A stretch of DNA of 30,255 nucleotides from Thecamonas trahens ATCC 50062 (lineage: Eukaryota > Apusozoa > Apusomonadida > Apusomonadidae), in NCBI RefSeq assembly GCF_000142905.1, contig NW_013657672.1, positions 387,919-418,173 on the forward strand, read 5' to 3'. Below are positions 1 to 5,995 of the stretch, piece after piece. How positions within the stretch are numbered: position 1 is the stretch's first letter; every line of letters begins with the position of its first letter. A program made the position numbers and the translations under genes. The notes beneath the pieces are model-generated. The model was not told where the DNA came from, made no database searches, and saw only the letters and a program-made list of their open reading frames with translations.

Positions 1-211
1 AAGTCCTCGTAGAATTAGCTAAGGAAGTGCCTGAGAAGTACCTCGCCAAACGAACCGGGGTTATTTCCCCTGGTTGGAGCGGAGGGGGGGGGGGGTGAGG
101 TGATCGTGATCGTGATCATGATCGTGATCGCGAGCCGGGTCTTGATCACGCCAGTGTTCGGGACGCCAGAGTCGGCTTGACGGACCACCGCACGCCCGAG
201 TCGGACTCGTT
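1..211. other. left-edge non-coding stretch with poly(G) run and GTGATC repeats
   Basis: No gene can be supported here. The stretch holds a 12-base G run at about 84-95, followed by a short hexamer repeat (GTGATC-like units, about 98-131). It probably forms the 5' flank of the plus-strand gene starting at 212. The first 98 bases are open in one plus frame but carry no recognisable protein signature. Confidence 0.4.
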
Positions 212-853
212 ATGGACGGCATCTTGGTCCACGCGGCACGGCTGCGGGATGTGGAAAGTGAGGGCAGTGCGGAGGTGGCAGCGGCGACGGACGAGCCTGT
301 GGCGCGGCTGGCGGCGGCGTATGCGGCACTGGCGGCGGCGAGGCTGGCTGAGGCTGAGGCCAGAGCGGCGGTAGGCGAGGAGGCGGCGGAGGCGACGGTG
401 GCGGCGACGGCAGGACCGGCAAGCGAGGCGCTGGGTCCATTGGCACGGGCGGACGGGGTGGCGGCGGCGGGCGAGGTGGCGGGCGCGGTCGAGGCAGCGG
501 TGGCGGTGGTGGTGGACGAGGCCGGGGTGCTTGTGGCGCGGCTGCAGGCGATGGCGGAGCCTGGGCCTGCGGTGGTGGTGGCGCCTGAGGCACAAGCGCA
601 GACGGCGCGGCTGGCAGCGGAGATGCGGGTGCTTGTGGAGGCGTTGCCGCGGCACATGCGGGCGGTGCAGCGGCTTGCACACGCGCCGGATGCAACGGCG
701 AGAGTGGACGGCCCAGCCGGGCGGCTGGCCGAGGCGCACGCGGCGCTGGCGCGCTACCGCGAGGCGTTTGTGGCGGCACGCGAAGCGCTGCTGGAAGCGA
801 CAGGCGCGGGGAGTTTAGTCGATCTCGGCGATGGGGTCGAGGAGCGAGGCTGA
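212..853 (+). CDS. alanine-rich helical protein of unknown function
   Basis: A 213-residue protein begins at the first in-frame ATG. It is dominated by Ala, Val, Glu, Arg and Leu and has no Cys or Trp. Two stretches look helical or coiled-coil-like: about residues 29-65 ([20 protein letters not shown]) and 130-205 ([20 protein letters not shown], then [20 protein letters not shown]). No signal peptide, membrane segment or known domain is visible. Third codon positions are almost all G or C, as in the neighbouring certain genes. The last 39 bases overlap the 3' end of the convergent minus-strand gene, a tight tail-to-tail arrangement. It could be a small adaptor or kinetochore-type coiled-coil subunit, but nothing identifies it. 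In GC-rich DNA an open frame of this length can arise by chance, so its reality is only moderately likely. Confidence 0.45.
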   Translation: MDGILVHAARLRDVESEGSAEVAAATDEPVARLAAAYAALAAARLAEAEARAAVGEEAAEATVAATAGPASEALGPLARADGVAAAGEVAGAVEAAVAVVVDEAGVLVARLQAMAEPGPAVVVAPEAQAQTARLAAEMRVLVEALPRHMRAVQRLAHAPDATARVDGPAGRLAEAHAALARYREAFVAAREALLEATGAGSLVDLGDGVEERG

Positions 854-3768
854 CGATTCGCCGAGCTCAATGTCGGCCGAGGTGGGCGGAATGGCGTGCT
901 CGAGCGGCATGGCCATGAACGAGTCACGGCGGGTCGGGCGGTTCTTGGGCACGCGGACGGCCACACCCAAGGCGGCGGCATGCGCATCGCCGGCTTGGTT
1001 GCGGCGACGGCGGCGGACGACAAAGAGGGTGGCAACGGCAGCAGCGACGACAACAACGACCGCCAGCGAGACGACCGAGGCGAAGAGCGGGCGGTCGGCG
1101 ACAAAGGCAGCGGCGCCGGTCGGCTTGGGCGCGGCGGCGTCGTGGATGCCGGCGCTAGCGCCCTGCGCCCCGGAGACGACGCCGGTGGCACAGCGGAAAC
1201 GGGCAGTGAGCAGAGTGGCGTCAGCCTGTACGGCGATGACGGTGCCTACCTGCTCCCGGCCAGCCAGCACGCCAGTCCAGGTAATCGTCTCCTGCGGCTC
1301 GGATCGAGTAAAGGTCTCGAGGGTGAGGCCGAGCGAGGTCGGCGAAGGAATGTCGAGCGAGCCGGAGAAGGCGCCGCCTGCGGGAGTTGCGGCGGGGACG
1401 GCGTGCATGGTGAGCAGGCCGGAAGCCGAGGTGACGGCGGACCAGAGCTCGCCGGGCTCGCCGGTGGTGCCGTCAACAAAGACCGGACCGGCGAAGATGT
1501 CGGTGGATGTCGCCGGCTGGGCATGGACCTGCTCGACGGTGAGAGACACCGAGTCGACAACCACGACCGAGTACTGGTTAGCAGAGCTGACAACGTTGTT
1601 CACAAAGTCCCAGGTTCCGACGGCGCCAAAGGCGATGCGCTCCGAAGCGTGGTCGACGACGGTCATGCCGGTGCCGCGGTAGGGACGGCTAAAGTCGCCA
1701 CCAAACTCGATGCGGCCGTTCTCTATCAGGCTCGAGCCCACCAGGCTGTACTTGATGAACGACGAGGAGCCAAACGAGTGGTGGAAGACAAAGACATAGT
1801 TGGCTGTGGAGACAACCGCCACCGAGTTCTCGTAGAAGAGAAAGTCTGAGGGACCGTGGATCGGGCGGGTGTGTGCAACAAGCTCGAGAGTCGACGAGCC
1901 GACTGGCCGCAACGCCACAAGTGTTGAGGAGACTGCGGTGATCGGGTTGCTCACGCCAAGAACAGCGCCACTCGACTCGACGAGGACAAACACGTCGTGC
2001 AACGGCGAGACGTCCATGTGTGTGACGAGGATGTCCGCGGCGCTGGGCGGGAGCTCAAAGTATGCAGCGGGCGGGAAGGTGTTGGCGAGCAGGTTGCCGG
2101 TGTTGATAGCCGAGACCGGGACGGTGACGTCAAAGGCAGCCACGACGACGCGAGACGCCGCGACGTCGGCGAGCGGCAAGCCGGAGAGGCCAGGTCCCCG
2201 GACATCCACAGCAACATACAGCGTGGTGCCGTCGGCCGAGGCCGCGCACTGCACACCGTCGACGACACCCGCCAGAAAGTTGGCGTACATCACCTCGTTT
2301 GTCACATCGCGGATCACCACCAGCACGCCGGCCTGCGACGTGATCGATGAGCACGTCGCCACCGCGCCCACAGCGTAGGTGCTGGGCATGACTGCGACAC
2401 CAGATCCGCGCGCAGAAGATCCTGTTTCCAAAGCCTCGGCTTCAACAAAGACCGCATCTTCGGGAGTGGGGCAGCCGGTACTAGGGGTCGGGGCCGGAGT
2501 CGGGGCCGGGGTGGGGGCCGGGGTGGGGGCCGGGGTGGGGGCCGGGGTGGGGGCCGGAGTCGGGGCCGGAGTAGGAGCCGGAGTCGGGGCCGGAGTCGGC
2601 GCAGGCGTCGGGGCTGGAGTAGGAGCCGGAGTGGGGGCCGGAGTCGGGGCCGGAGTCGGGGCTGGAGTAGGAGCCGGAGTGGGGGCCGGAGTCGGCGCAG
2701 GCGTCGGGGCTGGAGTAGGAGCCGGAGTGGGGGCCGGAGTCGGCGCAGGCGTCGGGGCTGGAGTAGGAGCCGGAGTGGGGGCCGGAGTCGGCGCAGGCGT
2801 CGGGGCCGGAGTAGGAGCCGGAGTGGGGCCCGGAGTCGGCGCAGGCGTCGGGGCCGGAGTAGGAGCCGGAGTGGGGGACGGAGTCGGCGCAGGCGTGCTA
2901 TGGCATGAGTTCTTACCACTCGAGCTCTGCTTGCATGACGACTTGTCCGTGCTCTTCTTGGTCCCCGAGGACTGTTTCGTGTCCTTGGAATCCTTCGTAT
3001 CCTTCGTATCCTTCGTATCCTTCGATCCCTTGGAACCCTTGGTATCCTTGGTATCCTTCGTACTCTTGGTATCCTTCGTACTCTTGGTATCCTTCGTACT
3101 CTTGGTATCCTTCGAGCCCTTCGAGCCCTTCGAGCCCTTCGAGCCCTTCGAGCCCTTCGAGCCCTTCGAGCCCTGCTTCAGGTGTTAGTTCCCCAGAAAA
3201 AAAAATGGCAACCACGAGGATATCCACGCACGCATGATACGTTTGCAAGCTAACTTGCCCACCAGGCTCTGCACGCCCTCCAACCCAACGACCCCCTCAC
3301 ACACCATCTGCAGTGCCTGACATGTGCAATATGACACACACCAAGTCCACTTCCCCTCCCCCCTCCCCCCCCCCCCCCTTCCCCTTCACCACCGTCCCCC
3401 CCCCCCCCCCAACCCCTTGGTCAACGACGTGGCCGACCAAGCCACCATCCCACACGTACTCTGGTCACCACCAGGTTGTGGCGACGGAGCGGCTCCTCGG
3501 CGGCAGAGCGGTCACGGAGGCGAGCCAATGTAGAAGCAAGCACTGCTGCAGTCTCGGCGACAACCTCTTCATGGTCGTCGTCGTCACCGGCTGCAGCAGG
3601 CTCCTTGCTAGGGTGTGGCAAGGCGACCTTTGCCACCCCCTCGCGAACACCACCAGCGAACAAGCCAACACCTTGGGCTGCCTCGTCCTCGGCATGCACA
3701 TACGCAACATGGAGCAGAACAACAGCAACGGCCACACAGGCCATGCCTACAAACGTTGCTGCTCTCAT
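815..3768 (-). CDS. type I membrane protein with signal peptide, KGS/KTD tract, PTPA stalk and ectodomain (two exons)
   Basis: Exon 1 (3768-3460, 103 codons) starts at an ATG with a clear signal peptide ([20 protein letters not shown], cleavage near VHA) followed by an acidic segment. It ends at a GTACGT donor in phase 0. Exon 2 begins at 3175 or 3172 in phase 0 and stays open to the TAA at 815-817, giving about 888 residues. Order: signal peptide; acidic region to residue 103; Lys-Gly-Ser then Lys-Thr-Asp/Ser triplets to about 195; Pro-Thr-Pro-Ala stalk about 196-335; ectodomain of about 460 residues with many Val/Thr/Phe-rich beta-like strands; membrane helix about 799-822 ([20 protein letters not shown]); tail starting RRRRR, 66 residues, with acidic end. 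No family is recognised for the ectodomain. The stalk frame was checked triplet by triplet at both edges and is free of stops. Probably a cell-surface protein; ligand unknown. Confidence 0.72.
2489..2896 (-). repeat. 12-bp minisatellite encoding Pro-Thr-Pro-Ala
   Basis: About 34 units of a 12-base motif (plus strand GTCGGGGCCGGA and variants) encode Pro-Thr-Pro-Ala on the minus strand. The 2600-2896 part has a higher-order period of 48 bases (four variant units, one being GTCGGCGCAGGC) repeated about five times, so recent expansion by blocks of four is likely. Length polymorphism between strains is expected. Confidence 0.9.
2990..3175 (-). repeat. 9-bp tandem repeat encoding Lys-Gly-Ser / Lys-Thr-Asp triplets
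   Basis: Plus-strand unit TTCGAGCCC (about 3119-3172) and related TTCGTATCC/TTGGTATCC units (about 2993-3118) encode Lys-Gly-Ser and Lys-Thr-Asp or Lys-Thr-Ser triplets in the gene's frame. The tract gives a highly charged, flexible spacer directly after the splice junction and before the Pro-Thr stalk. Confidence 0.85.
3173..3459 (-). other. intron of the type I membrane protein gene
   Basis: Read on the minus strand, the intron starts GTACGT at 3459 and ends at a tandem acceptor GAAGCAG (AG at 3177-3176 or 3174-3173). A CTAAC branch-point-like motif lies at 3188-3184, 9 or 12 bases upstream. Both acceptors keep phase 0 and differ by one Gln. The intron is rich in G on the coding strand, with runs of 14-15 (3365-3378 and 3396-3410 on the plus strand). 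Confidence 0.7.
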
Positions 3769-4551
3769 GATGGCGAGCCGAGATGAGTATACCTTGAGTA
3801 TTCTGGCTCTGGCTTCTCCCCCTCCCCCCCCCCCCCCCCCACCCCTACACATCTAGGTATGAAGGCATTCGGACACGCCAGACCATATGCCCGACAAAAC
3901 CTCACAGCACACCGATCACCGCCATCACAAGCTTGCCAATGCCAATGCTTGATGATGCGCGACAACAAGTTGCGCGAGATGTACGATGACGAGGTCGCAG
4001 CCTTGGGAGCCCGGCTCAATTCTCGATGCTGTTGACAACATCATGCACGTCACGTCACCGAGTTCATACATGTGTGGGAATCAGTTTAATGATGCAGACT
4101 AGAGGGTCCACGGCCAGCCGAACGTCGGACGAAGCCCCTGACAGTAGGCAGGGACTGTCCGAGCCCGTCTGGGCGCAGACTTACTCGTGAGCCTCGTCAT
4201 GCGCGTGAAGCGCTTGGACTTGGGGCCTGGCCTGAAGGCCAGGGCGTGGATCGGTCCGAGTTCATACAGTCAATGACAATCTGCCCTATTTTGCTGATCT
4301 CCTTCCCGCTGCAAACCCTATCACTCTCTCTCGCACACTATGCGCCATCCACCACCTTGACAACCATGGCAACCAACTTTTTATATCCATCACTTTCTCC
4401 TCTACCCTACGATACGTTCATCTCTTCGCTCGGCTCCCACGATGACCTCAACTACCTGTCCCTCGCACCGCAACGTTTGCAACGACTGGCCAAATTGGTG
4501 CGCGAGTTGGTACCCACACCTCTCCGCCGTTGCACGGTGCAGCACTTGTAC
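3769..4551. other. divergent intergenic region between two secreted-protein genes
   Basis: This 783-base stretch separates the start codons of the minus-strand membrane protein (3768) and the plus-strand nuclease (4552) and must hold both promoters. It contains a 17-base C run at 3824-3840, which would be poly(G) in the 5' leader of the minus gene. A 7-bp hairpin with a bulged A lies near 3959-3978 (CGCGACAACAAGTTGCGCG), and an array of GC hairpins at 4118-4243. The last 250 bases are less GC-rich, with pyrimidine stretches and a TTTATATCC element near 4379-4387 that could be a core promoter. I see no protein-coding gene in it. Confidence 0.5.
4118..4243 (+). other. array of perfect GC hairpins (possible structured RNA or leader)
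   Basis: Consecutive perfect stems lie within about 125 bases. TCGGAC 4125-4130 pairs with GTCCGA 4157-4162 and encloses CCCTG 4136-4140 with CAGGG 4149-4153. GTCTG/CAGAC at 4167-4180 has a four-base loop. GCGC/GCGC lies at 4201-4213. CCTGGCC/GGCCAGG at 4226-4243 has loop TGAA. No known RNA family was recognised. It could be an RNA gene, or the leader of the nuclease mRNA. Confidence 0.35.
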
Positions 4552-5787
4552 ATGATCGCCAACCCGCGGTTGCACCTGCCATCAATACATCAGACGGCTG
4601 TGGCGGCTGTGGTGGTGGTGGTGGTGGTGATGGGAGCGAGCCTGGCCGTGACGCCTGCCGACGGCGCTGCGGTTGAGCTCCACCTTGCGGCTTACAACGC
4701 GCAGGTGTGGGGCGTGACCAAAGCCGGCAAGGCCGAGGTGGTAGAGCGGACGGTGGCCATTATCCGACGGTACCACATGGTGTTTTTCCAGGAGATCCGC
4801 GATGCATCGCAGACAGCCATCTTTGTCCTGCTCGACGCGGTCAATGCCGCCGTCGCCGCTGATGGCCGAGAGTATCACTACGACATGCTGCTCTCGCCGA
4901 GACTGGGTCGGACATCGTCCAAAGAGCAGTATGCGTACATCTTCCGCAACAACTCGGTGGTGGTCGACTCTGCCGGGGTCTTTGACGAGAGCCTCCTCTC
5001 GCACGCCGATGTCTTTGAGCGCGAGCCGTACCTGGCGTCGTTCCGGGTTCTCGGCGCGGCGGCGAGTGCGCCGCTCCTCGACTTTGTCGGCATCCACGTC
5101 AAGCCATCCGACGCCATCTTTGAGCTCGGCAACATGTCTGCCGTCCTTGACACCCGCCCACGCCCAGCCATTGTGCTCGGCGACCTCAACGCCGATTGCT
5201 CGTACCTCTCGGTCGCCGAGGCCACTTGCTGCGTCCCACTCTACGCCGATCCTGACTACACTTGGCTCATCGATTGGTCGGTCGACACCACCGTCAAGTC
5301 GACGCATTGCGCCTACGACCGCTTCATCCTCCCGGCGCCCTATCTCCCTTTCCTCCGCCCGGGATCCGCCGTTCCTTTCGACTTTGCTGCCGCCTTCGGC
5401 CTCGACGCTGCTGCGGCCGAAGACGTCTCTGATCACTACCCCATCGAGCTTGTCCTCGACTACCCGGCTGCTGAGGCCGTGCCGCCCGGGCCACCCCCAC
5501 CGCCACCACCATCGCCCACAGCGCTCCCGCCTCCACCTGCCTCAACCACCACCCCCGCCTCGACTTCTATATCGAATGGCACAGTGCCTGCTCCGTCACC
5601 GTCGCCGCTTGTCACCTCGTCAGGCGCTGTCGTCATTGCCGCCGCTATCGGCGTCGGCTGCGTCATCGTCACCGCCGCCGTTGTCGTCTTTATCCTCCAT
5701 CGCAAGAACCGGCTCTGCTTCGCCATTCCCAATTACGACCTTGACACCATGCTCGACGCCTACGGCCCATCTGCCAGCGAGCCGTAG
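4552..5787 (+). CDS. DNase I-family endonuclease with signal peptide and C-terminal membrane anchor
   Basis: 411 residues. The start is set at the ATG that opens a signal peptide (hydrophobic core about residues 16-33, AVAAVVVVVVVMGASLAV); in-frame ATGs upstream lie in less coding-like sequence. The DNase I fold motifs appear in order: AYNAQVWG (Asn49), FFQEIRD (Glu81, metal/catalytic), SPRLGRTSSKEQYAYIFR, FEREPY, GIHVKPSDA (His182, catalytic), VLGDLNADCSYLS (Asp211, Asn213), DTTVKSTHCAYDRFIL (Asp247) and VSDHYPIELVL (Asp294, His295). The catalytic set of the family is therefore intact and hydrolysis of DNA phosphodiester bonds is expected, typically with Ca/Mg. A Pro/Ser/Thr-rich linker (about 309-356) leads to one membrane helix (about 359-382) and a 29-residue cytoplasmic tail, placing the nuclease outside the cell or in a vesicle lumen. 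Animal relatives are mostly secreted or GPI-anchored, so the helix is unusual. Confidence 0.9.
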   Translation: MIANPRLHLPSIHQTAVAAVVVVVVVMGASLAVTPADGAAVELHLAAYNAQVWGVTKAGKAEVVERTVAIIRRYHMVFFQEIRDASQTAIFVLLDAVNAAVAADGREYHYDMLLSPRLGRTSSKEQYAYIFRNNSVVVDSAGVFDESLLSHADVFEREPYLASFRVLGAAASAPLLDFVGIHVKPSDAIFELGNMSAVLDTRPRPAIVLGDLNADCSYLSVAEATCCVPLYADPDYTWLIDWSVDTTVKSTHCAYDRFILPAPYLPFLRPGSAVPFDFAAAFGLDAAAAEDVSDHYPIELVLDYPAAEAVPPGPPPPPPPSPTALPPPPASTTTPASTSISNGTVPAPSPSPLVTSSGAVVIAAAIGVGCVIVTAAVVVFILHRKNRLCFAIPNYDLDTMLDAYGPSASEP

Positions 5788-5995
5788 TCCGCCCCCCCCC
5801 CCCCCCCCTCCCCCCCCTCACCAGCCTGAATGAAGCCCCCGGCCACCCACCCACCGCACATGCGTCACACGCCCGACACCAGCACGACCAGGACCAGCAA
5901 GACAACCAGGACCAGGACCAGCAAGCACCCCCCGCCCAACCCAATACCACCCCACTCCCCACACGTATACCCCCCCCCCCCCCTCCCACCCGTTT
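5788..5995. other. short intergenic/5' region with two poly(C) tracts upstream of VPS39-like gene
   Basis: The region contains C runs at 5792-5808 (17), 5810-5817 (8) and 5970-5983 (14), separated by CAGGACCAG/CAGCA-type repeats. The expected first 60-80 residues of VPS39 are not encoded here in any frame. A GTATAC at 5965 and an AG at 6018-6019 would make a short phase-0 intron joining an ATG at 5830, but the exon so produced is only a Pro/Thr/His-rich stretch with no likeness to VPS39. Confidence 0.45.

Noticed and set aside
1-98. Open frame from the left edge reading ELAKEVPEKYLAKRTGVISP
   Set aside because: It is too short, both strands are open, and no family signature is seen. It could be the tail of a gene outside the window but cannot be supported.
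100-131. GTGATC repeats as a CRISPR-like or operator array
   Set aside because: It is simple-sequence repetition without spacers, in a eukaryotic context.
2379-3188. Plus-strand open frame of alternating Val-Gly-Ala-Gly
   Set aside because: It is the antisense reading of the Pro-Thr-Pro-Ala repeat. The minus frame connects signal peptide, repeats, ectodomain and membrane helix, while the plus frame has no non-repeat protein.
2913-3248. Minus-strand frame reading Leu-Glu-Gly and Tyr-Gln/Glu-Gly repeats
   Set aside because: It stops at 2913 before the stalk and lacks any partner exon. The Lys-Gly-Ser frame continues through to the membrane protein.
3226-3326. Possible C/D snoRNA in the membrane-protein intron, plus strand (ATGATAC ... 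CTGA)
   Set aside because: Box C has two deviations, the terminal stem is weak and offset, it is antisense to the host intron, and no guide target is recognised.
4201-4215. GCGTGAAG resembling U3 box B and CGTGAAGCG resembling U6
   Set aside because: The other U3 boxes (C, C', D) and the U6 ACAGAGA core are absent; the match lies inside a local GCGC hairpin.
4246-4551. N-terminal extension of the nuclease from upstream in-frame starts
   Set aside because: The sequence is less GC-rich and pyrimidine-rich, like a leader. The signal peptide begins at 4552, which fits a secreted nuclease.
5830-5964. Short ATG exon joined to VPS39 by a GTATAC...AAG intron
   Set aside because: The phase works, but the Pro/Thr/His-rich peptide bears no likeness to the VPS39 N-terminus and the donor differs from the other introns.
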